This document shows positions 32,226 through 39,656 of a DNA stretch of 39,714 nt, one piece after another. Every line of letters begins with the position of its first letter. The first letter of the stretch is position 1. This DNA comes from Actinomycetes bacterium (GTDB taxonomy: Bacteria > Actinomycetota > Acidimicrobiia > Acidimicrobiales > Palsa-688): positions 1,043-40,756 of the forward strand of contig JAJYMM010000048.1 of the NCBI GenBank assembly GCA_021787035.1, in the 5' to 3' direction. The position numbers and the translations under genes are program-made. Under the pieces are notes generated by a model that searched no databases, was not told where the DNA came from, and saw only the letters and a list, made by a program, of their open reading frames with translations.

Positions 32226-32243
32226 AGTGCATTATATTGCACT
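32226..32243. promoter_or_regulatory. Palindromic operator with overlapping divergent promoters
   Basis: Perfect arms AGTGCA (32226-32231) and TGCACT (32238-32243) flank TTATAT. On minus, TATAAT (complement of 32231-32236) lies 9 nt before ATG 32221. On plus, TATATT (32233-32238) lies 5 nt before ATG 32244. Both transcripts would be leaderless, and one bound dimer would shut both genes. The XRE-cupin protein is the likely ligand. Confidence 0.7.
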
Positions 32244-32957
32244 ATGGGTCGCTGGGAGCGGTCACCCGGGGTGACAATGGTCGCCCTGTTTGGCCGCCTT
32301 TGGGTATCCGGCGCGTCTCACCGCCAGCTTCTCGCGAAAATGGGCACGGTGAAGGAAGCGGTGAAAGAAGCGGCGAAAGAAGCGGCCCCACAGGCACCGG
32401 CATCGTCGGAGCTTTTCAAGGCGGTCGGCCTGCGGGTGCGGGCGTTGCGCCAGGATCGCCACCTCACCCTCGACGAGCTTTCGGTCCGCTCTGGTGTGAG
32501 CCGCCGGATGATCACCCTGCTCGAGGCCGGTCAGGCCAACGCCAGCCTAGGCACGCTCGACAAGCTGGCCCAAGCGCTCGGGACCGGTTTTGGTTCGCTC
32601 GCGCTGCCACGATCTCCGGCGCCTCTCGTGCCTGCCGGGCCGGCCGACATCGCACCCATATGGGAGGACGCGAGCGGCAGCAGTGCGAGGTTGCTCGCGT
32701 CGTACCCCGGCGCAGGCCAGGTCGAGATCTGGCACTGGGACCTGGCTGGCGGCGCGAGCTACCAGGCGGAAGCCGACCCACCTGGAACCGAGGAGGTGGT
32801 CCTAGTTGCAACCGGCCGGTTGGTGCTCGAGGTCGGGGGAGAGCGCTTCACGCTCTCCGCAGGTGCTCACGTGCGTGCTCCCACAGACGGTGGTTATAGC
32901 TACTCGAACCCGGGCGCCACGCCGACATATTTCGTCACAGTGGTGCTCCAGCCCTAG
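32244..32957 (+). CDS. XRE-family regulator with cupin sensor domain
   Basis: About 237 residues. The HTH spans about 52-105 (VGLRVRALRQDRHLTLDELS, then VRSGVSRRMITLLEAGQANA and LGTLDKLAQALG), followed by a C-terminal cupin barrel (WHWDLAGGASYQAEADPPGT, EEVVLVATGRLVLEVGGERF, LSAGAHVRAPTDGGYSYSNP). Such regulators sense small molecules and often control amine or amino acid transport. The first 50 residues include a 12-bp repeat giving KEAVKEAAKEAA. ATG 32244 is chosen from the -10 position; ATG 32340 would drop the leader. It lies 57 bp before the decarboxylase gene. Confidence 0.85.
   Translation: MGRWERSPGVTMVALFGRLWVSGASHRQLLAKMGTVKEAVKEAAKEAAPQAPASSELFKAVGLRVRALRQDRHLTLDELSVRSGVSRRMITLLEAGQANASLGTLDKLAQALGTGFGSLALPRSPAPLVPAGPADIAPIWEDASGSSARLLASYPGAGQVEIWHWDLAGGASYQAEADPPGTEEVVLVATGRLVLEVGGERFTLSAGAHVRAPTDGGYSYSNPGATPTYFVTVVLQP
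32349..32384. repeat. 12-bp tandem repeat, three copies
   Basis: gtgaaggaagcg, gtgaaagaagcg and gcgaaagaagcg follow one another at 32349-32384. In frame in the XRE-cupin gene, they encode a V/A-KEA repeat in the leader before the HTH. Confidence 0.85.
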
Positions 32958-33014
32958 GGACCGCCTGGCGGTCGACTTGCGGCCGCCCGATCGCCGGGGC
33001 CAGCCTGGCGGTCC

Positions 33015-34454
33015 ATGGGCCCCGAGGAATTTCGCGAGGCGGCGCACCGCCTGGTCGACTGGGTGGCCGACTACCGAGAGGCGGTCGCGTCCCTGCCCGT
33101 CCGTTCGAAGGTCGGCCCGGGTGATGTGTCCGGTCTGTTGCCGAAGGAGGCGCCTGAGCGGCCCGAAGCCTTGTCGGCCCTGATCGAGGACCTCGACCGG
33201 GTCATAGTCCCGGGCCTTACGCACGCGCAGCACCCCCGCAATTTCGCCTGGTTCCCATCAAACGCGTCCCTCGCTTCGGTCTTGGGCGACATCGTGGCGG
33301 CCGGCATCGGGGCGCTCGGCATCAGCTGGCAGTCGGCACCCGCCCTCACTGAACTCGAGCAGGTGGTCTGTGATTGGGCGCGCAAACTGTGCGGGCTTTC
33401 GGAGGCCTGGCATGGCACGATCGCCGATGGGGCGTCCACGGCCTGCCTGGTCGCACTGCTCGCGGCGCGCGAACGGGCCCTGGGCGGAACGCCCGGTTCT
33501 CAGCGGGAGGGCGGGCTGCAGGCATCGCCGGTGCCGCTCAGCGTCTACACATCTCAAGAGGCGCACTCCTCGGTCGAAAAGGCGGTCCTCCTCGCCGGTT
33601 TCGGGGCCGCGAACCTCCGCTTCGTCCCCGTCGAACTGCCATCTCGCGGGATGGACGTGGGTGCCCTTCAGGCGATGATGGACGAGGACGTCTCTGCCGG
33701 CCTGCGCCCTGCAGCCGTGGTCGCCACTGCTGGGACGACGGCCACGACAGCCTTCGACCCGCTCGCAGGAATTTGTGCCATTGCTCGCCGCCACGGGGCA
33801 TGGGTGCACGTGGATGCGGCTATGGCGGGCTCCGCCCTGCTGCTAGAGGGTAAGAGGGAGCTGTTCTCGGGGATCGAAGATGCGAGCTCCATTTCCTGGA
33901 ACCCTCACAAGTGGCTGGGCTCCGTGCTCGAGACGTCGCTCTTTTACGTGAAAGAACCTGAGGCGCTCGTCTCGGTGATGGCCACCGACCCGAGCTACTT
34001 GCGCTCGTCTCGCGACGGGGCCGTGGTCCAATACCGAGACTGGGGCCTGCCGCTCGGGAGGCGCTTCAGGGCGCTCAGGTTGTGGGCGCTATTGCGCCTC
34101 GAGGGGGCCGAGGCGATCCGGGGAAGGCTGCAACGCGACCTCGTCAATGCCGAGCGTTTGGCGGCCGTCGTAGAAGCAGCGCCGGGCTGGCGGCTGGTCG
34201 CACCGCTCACGATCCAGACGCTTTGCGTTGTCCACGAGCCTGCGGGCCTGGGCGGCGAGGAGCTCGACGCGCACACGCTGGCTTGGTGCGAGGCCGTCAA
34301 CTGGGGAGGCGGGGCGCACCTCACGCCTGCCCGGCTCGACGGCCGCTGGATGGTAAGGGTATCGATCGGTTCGGAGACGACCGAGTGGGCCGACGTCGAG
34401 GCCCTCTGGGCCCTTATGCGTGAAGCGGCCGCCGCAGTTGAAACGGGCAGCTAA
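33015..34454 (+). CDS. Group II pyridoxal-phosphate decarboxylase (aromatic amino acid type)
   Basis: 479 residues. It matches the aromatic-L-amino-acid/tyrosine/glutamate decarboxylase family: HPRNFAWFPSNASLASVLGD, LEQVVCDWARKLCGL, GTIADGASTACLVALLAARE, YTSQEAHSSVEKAVLLAGFG, ATAGTTATTAFDP, WVHVDAAMAGSALL (PLP-ring Asp) and SWNPHKWLGS with the PLP Lys at about 299. It would convert an amino acid to its amine; the substrate is not fixed by sequence. The position just after an XRE-cupin regulator, with a divergent EamA transporter, suggests a regulated amine-production and export module. Confidence 0.9.
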   Translation: MGPEEFREAAHRLVDWVADYREAVASLPVRSKVGPGDVSGLLPKEAPERPEALSALIEDLDRVIVPGLTHAQHPRNFAWFPSNASLASVLGDIVAAGIGALGISWQSAPALTELEQVVCDWARKLCGLSEAWHGTIADGASTACLVALLAARERALGGTPGSQREGGLQASPVPLSVYTSQEAHSSVEKAVLLAGFGAANLRFVPVELPSRGMDVGALQAMMDEDVSAGLRPAAVVATAGTTATTAFDPLAGICAIARRHGAWVHVDAAMAGSALLLEGKRELFSGIEDASSISWNPHKWLGSVLETSLFYVKEPEALVSVMATDPSYLRSSRDGAVVQYRDWGLPLGRRFRALRLWALLRLEGAEAIRGRLQRDLVNAERLAAVVEAAPGWRLVAPLTIQTLCVVHEPAGLGGEELDAHTLAWCEAVNWGGGAHLTPARLDGRWMVRVSIGSETTEWADVEALWALMREAAAAVETGS

Positions 34455-34530
34455 ATAACGACCAGATTGGCCATTGAACATCCGTCTCGAACACATTAGA
34501 TTTTCCCTTGGTTGACGGGAGGTGGTAGCC

Positions 34531-35373
34531 GTGGGCACCAGTTGGTACTTGGATGTCAACCGCCTCGCCCGCAAGTCGCACTGGGCGCACGGTTTTATGG
34601 CAGCGTACGCCGAGAAGGCGCTTTCTCCTGTAGGGGCGGGCCTCCTCGTCTTGGCGGTGCTGATCATCCTTGCGTGGCTGGTCACGCGCTACGACCCCGA
34701 TCGGATGGTGGGCGTGGCCTGGGCAGGGCTCGGCGCGTTCGTGGCACTAGGGGTGCAGCAAGCGGTCGCGCCGGTGCTCGACCAACCTCGTCCTTACCAT
34801 GCCCTGCGCCACGTCCTGCTCCTCGTGCCGGCGAGCGGCTCACCCTTGCCCGACGCCCGGACCGCCATGGCGGGGGCCGTGGTTGCTGGCCTGTTGATTG
34901 CGAGGCGTCGATGGCTGGGTTCGCTCGCTTTACTGGCGGCGCTGCTGCTTGCCTTCGCGCGGGTGTACGTCGGTGCTGACTACCCCGCTGACGTCGCGGC
35001 GGGCCTCGGTCTCGGTGCCACAATCGAGTTGGCGCTGTGGCCCCTTTGCGCATGGCTTGTCCGGCCGTCTCTCGAGAGCCTCGCCGGCAGCCGCCTAGGC
35101 GTGCTCGTGAGCGCAGGCCATGGTCGCCAGAAGCGGTCGCGCCAGCCGGTTGCCCCGAAGCTCGGGCAGGCGCGGATGCCAAACGAGCGTGTTATGGACG
35201 CTCTCCGGGCCGCCTCGGAGGCAGCCCGCCACGGTGGCAACTCCGCCCCGCCAAAGGGGGCTACCCAGACGGATAGCGCTGGTAGCGACGCCTCCATCCA
35301 GCAGGCGAGCATCGCTGGCGCGGGGCAACATCCCCCGTCCACGCGAGAAGAAGCCCGCAGCGCGACGCCCTAG
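34531..35373 (+). CDS. PAP2-like membrane protein lacking catalytic histidines
   Basis: About 280 residues, five or six membrane helices, and a hydrophilic tail of about 100 residues. It has the PAP2 layout: DQPRPY (R87, P88) for motif 1, SPLPDARTAMAGA where motif 2 PSxH should stand, and ARVYVGADYPADVAAG where motif 3 SRxxxxxHxxxD should stand. Both catalytic histidines are replaced (Ala/Arg in motif 2, D150 in motif 3), and the motif 1 Lys is absent. It therefore looks like an inactive relative of undecaprenyl-diphosphate or phosphatidate phosphatases. GTG 34531 is preferred, 8 nt after GGGAGG, to GTG 34522. Confidence 0.75.
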   Translation: MGTSWYLDVNRLARKSHWAHGFMAAYAEKALSPVGAGLLVLAVLIILAWLVTRYDPDRMVGVAWAGLGAFVALGVQQAVAPVLDQPRPYHALRHVLLLVPASGSPLPDARTAMAGAVVAGLLIARRRWLGSLALLAALLLAFARVYVGADYPADVAAGLGLGATIELALWPLCAWLVRPSLESLAGSRLGVLVSAGHGRQKRSRQPVAPKLGQARMPNERVMDALRAASEAARHGGNSAPPKGATQTDSAGSDASIQQASIAGAGQHPPSTREEARSATP

Positions 35374-35384
35374 GCCACCGCGCC

Positions 35385-35639
35385 TCAGCTGGCTATTTCG
35401 CGCCGCTCGGACTCGTTGAGCCCGCCCCAGATGCCATGCGGCTCGCGGATGCGCAGGGCGTACTCCAAGCACTCCCTGCGAACCGGGCAAGTCGCGCACA
35501 CGGCCTTGGCTTGCCTCTCCCGGGCGACTCGTGTCTCTTTACGCTCGAAGTGGGTGGGGGCAAAGAAGATGGCTGCCGGTTGCCCGCGGCACGCCGCCTT
35601 TACCTGCCAGTCCTCCGGTGCATACAGTGTCGCAGTCAC
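35385..35639 (-). CDS. WhiB-family iron-sulfur transcription regulator
   Basis: 84 residues, the usual WhiB size. Four cluster cysteines are at 17, 48, 51 and 57 (C-x30-C-x2-C-x5-C), followed by the family signature GIWGGLNESERR. WhiB proteins hold a [4Fe-4S] cluster, bind sigma factor and sense redox or NO. GTG 35639 is chosen for size and an AGAGG 8 nt upstream; the frame is open to 35687. The gene is divergent from two ArsA-like ATPase genes, the arrangement known around mycobacterial whiB4 (Rv3681c). Confidence 0.93.
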   Translation of the reverse strand: MTATLYAPEDWQVKAACRGQPAAIFFAPTHFERKETRVARERQAKAVCATCPVRRECLEYALRIREPHGIWGGLNESERREIAS

Positions 35640-35794
35640 TCTCAGTACCTCTGGTTCGAAGGTACCCCTGCTCAGGCCGTATGGCAATAGGCAATCTGCC
35701 GATCTTGGCCACGCTCGGCGGCTTGCTTGGGCCTGAAGGACCTGGGGCCGGCTAGCCTGCTCCTTCGCGTGAGCTTCATGTCGCGGGAGGCCCT

Positions 35795-36817
35795 TTGGAG
35801 CCGTTGAGCTTCTTCTCGCAGACGCGGGTCCTGATCGTCACCGGCAAGGGTGGGACAGGCAAGACGACCGTGTGCGGCGTAATGGCCAACCTCGCGGCGA
35901 GGGAGGGCCTAAGGGCCTTGGTCGTCCAGGTGGCGACCGCCAGTGACCGTCTGGAGCCCGAGACGGCCAACCTTTCCCACTTGTTCGGGCGCGACGAGGT
36001 GCTCGGATATGACGAAATGGCCCTTGTAACCGGGCCGAGCGGTGGCGAGGTGCGCGCCCGTGCCCTCCGGCCCGACACGGCCCTGGTCGAATACCTCCAC
36101 CTACACGGCATGAGGCGGCTGTCGCGCCGCCTGGTGAGCACTGGTGCCCTCGACGTCGTGGCTACGGCGGTGCCCGGGATGCCCGACATGCTGGTGCTTG
36201 GGAAGGTGAAGCAGATGGAAAGGGCTGCCGCCGCGGGATCGCCGGGTGCCCCCGAGCTCATCTTCCTGGATGCGCCCGCCGCAGGTCACGCCATCCGCTT
36301 TCTCCAGAGCCCTCATGGCCTCTTGGAAGCGGCGAGCGGGGGGCCGGTGCGCAGCCAGGCGCAAGAGGTCGTGGACATGTTGTCTGACCCGGACCGCTGC
36401 CAGGCCGTCCTGGTCACCACCCCGGAAGAAACACCCGTGAGCGAAACGGTGGAGACGGCCCAGCTGCTCGAGGACCGCGCCGGCATCAAGCTCTGTGCCG
36501 TGGTCGTGAACGCCAGGCTCCCCGTCCTGCCTCTGCCCGAGCACCTCGAATCCGCCGCGCTCAGCGAGCTTGCCGCTGGCGCCGGCGTGACCCTCGCGCC
36601 AAGCGAGCTCGAGAGCCTGATCGTGGCTGGGAAGCTCCGCCTCGAACGCCAGGGTGCCCAGGCAGCGCAAGTCGTCCGCTTGGCCGAAGAACTACCCTTA
36701 CCCCAGCTCGAGCTTCCGTTCTGCTTCAGTGCCGACCTGGGGCCGGATCAACTGAGCACGTTGACAGATGCACTCGGACGTTCCGTCGCCGGCTGGCAAC
36801 CCGTGGAACTGCCATGA
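35795..36817 (+). CDS. ArsA/Get3-like anion-transporting ATPase, first of pair
   Basis: 340 residues. The deviant Walker A is VLIVTGKGGTGKTTVCGVMA. The switch II region is degenerate (LIFLDAPAAGHAIRFLQSP, compare D-T-A-P-T-G-H). A nucleotide-base loop is seen in AVVVNARLP. This is a member of the actinobacterial ArsA-like pair that acts as a heterodimer (Rv3679/Rv3680 in mycobacteria), linked there to redox stress and glycerol metabolism. TTG 35795 sits shortly after GGGAGG; TTG 35804 is an alternative. It overlaps the second ATPase by four bases. Confidence 0.88.
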   Translation: MEPLSFFSQTRVLIVTGKGGTGKTTVCGVMANLAAREGLRALVVQVATASDRLEPETANLSHLFGRDEVLGYDEMALVTGPSGGEVRARALRPDTALVEYLHLHGMRRLSRRLVSTGALDVVATAVPGMPDMLVLGKVKQMERAAAAGSPGAPELIFLDAPAAGHAIRFLQSPHGLLEAASGGPVRSQAQEVVDMLSDPDRCQAVLVTTPEETPVSETVETAQLLEDRAGIKLCAVVVNARLPVLPLPEHLESAALSELAAGAGVTLAPSELESLIVAGKLRLERQGAQAAQVVRLAEELPLPQLELPFCFSADLGPDQLSTLTDALGRSVAGWQPVELP

Positions 36818-37938
36818 CTATGCCTCCCCAACCCGCCGACACGGAGGGAACGGGTTCCTCGTCCCCCGGTGGCCCGGACGTCGTCGTCTGCGTGGGCCCA
36901 GGTGGCGTCGGCAAGACGACCACTTCGGCCGCACTTGCGCTGCAAGGGGCGAAGAGGGGCCGAAGGGCGTGCGTCGTCACGATAGACCCGGCGCGCCGGC
37001 TCGCAGACGCCCTCGGCACGGGCCACCTCGGCAACGAGCCGCACCTCGTCAACCCTCCAGCAGGCTCCTCGGGCTGGCCGGGGGAGCTCTGGGCGGTGAT
37101 GCTCGATGCACAGGGGACCTTCGACCACCTGGTGGACCGTTACGCCACGAGCGGCGCCCAGGCGGAGGCGATCTTGTCCAACCCCGTTTACCGCAACATC
37201 TCAGCTGCCCTCTCGGGGACCCAGGAGTACATGGCCGTCGAAAAGCTCTACGAGCTCGAAGAGAGCGGCAGGTGGGACCTGATCATCGTGGACACGCCTC
37301 CCGCCCGCCACGCGCTGGATTTCATGGAGGCGCCGCGCCACCTAATGCGCCTGCTCGACAACAGGGTGTTCCGCCTGCTCATGGCGCCGACGAAGGTCGG
37401 GCTCCGAGCGCTAGAGGTCGGCACGCAGGTCCTCCTGCGGACGGTGGCGAAGGTGGCGGGGGGTGAGGTCGTGGCCGACACGGTGGAGTTTTTCACCGAG
37501 TTCGAGGGCATGGAGGACGGGTTCCGTGCCCGTGCAAAGCGTGCGGACGAACTGCTGCACTCAAGGAAGACCGAGTTCGCCCTGGTGTGCTCCCCGCGGC
37601 GCGACACCGTCGAGGAGGCCCTCTACCTGTCGGCTCAGCTTGCCAAGGAAGGCCTCGAGGCGACCAGGGTCGTGGTCAACCGCTGCTACCCCCGCTACGC
37701 GCCTCTCAGCGCCGGCGCGCAGAACCGCCTTGCCGACGGCCCGCTCGCACCCCTGGTCGCCAACCTGGAACAGCTCGAGCTCGTGAGCGCCAAGGAGGAA
37801 GAGCAGCTCGTTCGCGTGTCCGCGGCCCTGCCCAAGGCCGTGTTGTACCGGGTGCCGTTCCTAGCCCGAGAGGTAGCCGAGCTGGAAGCCTTAGAGGAGG
37901 TTGCCTGCTACCTTGAGACCGAAGAGGCCCGGGAGTGA
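36814..37938 (+). CDS. ArsA/Get3-like anion-transporting ATPase, second of pair
   Basis: 374 residues. Walker A is VVVCVGPGGVGKTTTSAALAL, switch I is VVTIDPARRLADALG, and switch II is LIIVDTPPARHALDFMEAPR. The C-terminal half includes VVVNRCYPRYAPL and a helical region about 190-250 that in Get3 forms the client groove. No CxxC zinc motif or arsenite cysteines are evident, so arsenite transport is unlikely. It is translationally coupled (ATGA) to the preceding gene. Confidence 0.9.
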   Translation: MTMPPQPADTEGTGSSSPGGPDVVVCVGPGGVGKTTTSAALALQGAKRGRRACVVTIDPARRLADALGTGHLGNEPHLVNPPAGSSGWPGELWAVMLDAQGTFDHLVDRYATSGAQAEAILSNPVYRNISAALSGTQEYMAVEKLYELEESGRWDLIIVDTPPARHALDFMEAPRHLMRLLDNRVFRLLMAPTKVGLRALEVGTQVLLRTVAKVAGGEVVADTVEFFTEFEGMEDGFRARAKRADELLHSRKTEFALVCSPRRDTVEEALYLSAQLAKEGLEATRVVVNRCYPRYAPLSAGAQNRLADGPLAPLVANLEQLELVSAKEEEQLVRVSAALPKAVLYRVPFLAREVAELEALEEVACYLETEEARE

Positions 37939-37979
37939 GTGCCCGACCACTAATGCCGGAGGGCGGTTAGCGGCTCCGG

Positions 37980-38190
37980 GTCCCGAGGGCCGGCGCTGAG
38001 GGCCGGGGGCCTCGGGCTGAGGGCTGGCGCTGAGGGCCAGCGGCCTCGGGTTGAGGGCCGGCGGGGGCGAGGCCAGCGGGGGCTGGCGGCCAGCGGCCTC
38101 GGGCTGAGGGCCAGCGGCCTCGGGCTGAGGGCCAGCGGCCTCGGGCTGAGGGCCGGCAGGGGCGAGGCCAGCGGGGGCTGGCGGCGAACG
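37980..38190. repeat. GC-rich nested tandem repeats in an intergenic region
   Basis: A 21-bp unit (gggctgagggccagcggcctc and variants) occurs in several copies, three near-exact in a row around 38095-38150. A longer block of about 42 bp at about 38048-38090 recurs at about 38143-38185 with a few changes. The region lies in the 549-bp gap 37939-38487. A minus ORF here (37950-38279) is just repeat translation and is not called. Confidence 0.85.
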
Positions 38191-38246
38191 GCGGTGCAGA
38201 TTGGCCAGTCGGGCGGCCAGCGCCTCCTGTGAGGCCGAACCCGGTT

Positions 38247-38294
38247 ATCTCGTAGTAGATCGGTACTCCGAAGTGGCATTTTCTGCTACGAGAT
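38247..38294. other. Long-loop inverted repeat, function unknown
   Basis: Perfect 9-bp arms ATCTCGTAG (38247-38255) and CTACGAGAT (38286-38294) enclose a 30-base loop of markedly lower GC than the surroundings. It could be a structured RNA, a protein site or a mobile-element scar. Nothing else recognisable is seen up to 38487. Confidence 0.4.
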
Positions 38295-38487
38295 CTCAGG
38301 ACGCCCCAAGGTCGACCACCTTGCGGTGCCTTGTAGCCGCTTAGAGTGGCGGAGCCCGAGCAAGGCGCTTATCTATGATTCGCCTCTCTGATTCGTCGGC
38401 GGCCCATTGCCAGGCAAGGTGACGGGTGGACTTCCAGCCGGCCGGGTCATGTGCTCCCTCTGGCGCGGCCCTGGCTCTCGCCGATCC

Positions 38488-38856
38488 TCAGGACTCCGTC
38501 GTCGTTCCTTCGCCCTCGGGCTTCTCGAAGGCCTGCTTGGCTGCGTCGACCGTCTCGGTCATTGCCACTATTCGGTCAAAGCCGGTTGTGCGGAGCGTCC
38601 GCACCAACCCAGGCCGGTTGACCACCACTACGACGTCACCCCCGAGCTCGCGAGCACGCCGAATGCCGCCGATCAACGCCCCTAGGCCGGCCGAGTCGAC
38701 GAAGGGCACCCCGCTCATGTCTATTACGAGGCGCGACTGGGAAGCGAGCTCCGCAAGTGACTGACGGAACTGGCTCACAGTGAAGGCGTCGAGCTCGCCG
38801 ACGGGACGGCAGATCGTGAAGCCGTCATCTGTCTGTTCGGTCTCTATCTTGAGCAC
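38488..38856 (-). CDS. STAS-domain anti-sigma factor antagonist
   Basis: 122 residues, a single STAS domain. The SpoIIAA/RsbV signature is LVIDMSGVPFVDSAGLGAL with the phosphorylatable Ser at position 55 after D54. Such proteins bind an anti-sigma kinase and free its sigma factor when unphosphorylated. GTG 38856 is chosen because GGAGG lies 5 nt upstream and the domain starts at once. The last 12 residues are acidic and Thr-rich. No partner kinase is in the window. Confidence 0.9.
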   Translation of the reverse strand: MLKIETEQTDDGFTICRPVGELDAFTVSQFRQSLAELASQSRLVIDMSGVPFVDSAGLGALIGGIRRARELGGDVVVVVNRPGLVRTLRTTGFDRIVAMTETVDAAKQAFEKPEGEGTTTES

Positions 38857-38970
38857 GCCACCTCCCGGATCGAGCGGGCCGCCCCGAACGCGCACGGCCC
38901 TTACCCGCCCTGGCACAGGCGGGTCATCGCCAAGATGCTACCGACTTGGCCGGCGAGGTAGCCTCTGGCG

Positions 38971-39390
38971 GTGGCTGAAGTACTGATCGTCACCGACTCG
39001 CCCCACATCTTCGACGAGGTCAGAGCGGCCGTCGAAGGACCGGGCATCAACCTCCGCTGGGCACGCAAGGGCGCCTCGGTCGTGCCGGCATTGCAGGAGG
39101 CAGCGGCTGACCTGGTGATTAGCGACCTCCAGGTAGGGGCCATGGGCGGTTACGCGATAGCGATGGACATAGCGCTCGAAGCCAGTTCCGGCCGTTTGGA
39201 CCCGGTGCCCGTTCTGCTCCTGCTGGACCGTAGGGACGACGTCTTCTTGGCCCGGCGCATCGGTGTCGCCGGGTGGCTCGTAAAGCCCCTCGACCCTCTC
39301 CGCACAGCCGCGGCCGTGCGGGCATTGCTTGCCGGCGGCCAATACCGTGACCAGACCCTCGAGTTGCCCGACGGCCTCATGCCTGTGTAA
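38971..39390 (+). CDS. Stand-alone receiver-domain (REC-like) protein
   Basis: 139 residues with the response-regulator fold: VLIVTDSPHIFDEVRAAVEG (only one acidic residue, D9, in the first pocket position), DLVISDLQVGAMGGYAIAMD (phospho-acceptor D52) and GWLVKPLDPL (K105). The usual Thr/Ser switch position reads LLLLDRRD. There is no output domain. It may relay phosphate or have become phosphorylation-independent. It is divergent from the STAS gene, with starts 115 bp apart, which hints at a shared signalling role. Confidence 0.8.
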   Translation: MAEVLIVTDSPHIFDEVRAAVEGPGINLRWARKGASVVPALQEAAADLVISDLQVGAMGGYAIAMDIALEASSGRLDPVPVLLLLDRRDDVFLARRIGVAGWLVKPLDPLRTAAAVRALLAGGQYRDQTLELPDGLMPV

Positions 39391-39437
39391 ACGGGCGGAC
39401 CCGCCGTCGGTCGGGCGGTAGTACGATGGAAGCGAAA

Positions 39438-39512
39438 CGGGAAGTAGCGCAGCTTGGTTAGCGCGCAGCGTTCGGGACGCTGAGGCCGGGGGTTCAAATC
39501 CCCCCTTCCCGA
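39438..39512 (+). tRNA. tRNA-Pro (CGG)
   Basis: 75 nt. The acceptor stem CGGGAAG/CTTCCCG is perfect with discriminator A, and CCA is not encoded. The D-arm is GCGC...GCGC. The anticodon stem CAGCG/CGCTG has loop TTCGGGA with anticodon CGG at 39473-39475. The T-arm is GGGGG-TTCAAAT-CCCCC. A -10-like TACGAT is at 39422-39427. Confidence 0.97.
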
Positions 39513-39656
39513 CTCAGTGGAGTGGCTGGTCAGGGGCCATATTGGAAGCGCCTGGCAAGGTGCCCGAAGGTGGTTCATCCCGCGTTTAGCCCGCGGCGCC
39601 GAGTTGGTCTAATCTGATCGGGCTCTGGCGGGCAGTGTGGCGACGACGGAGGTTTT

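Noticed and set aside
35795-37938. Calling the ArsA-like pair arsenite pumps
   Set aside because: No arsenite-binding cysteines, arsB, arsR or arsC are present; the WhiB context fits the actinobacterial redox-linked pair.
37950-38279. 109-codon minus-strand ORF with LSPRPLA repeats
   Set aside because: It is only the translation of the GC-rich tandem repeats, with no ribosome site or recognisable domain.
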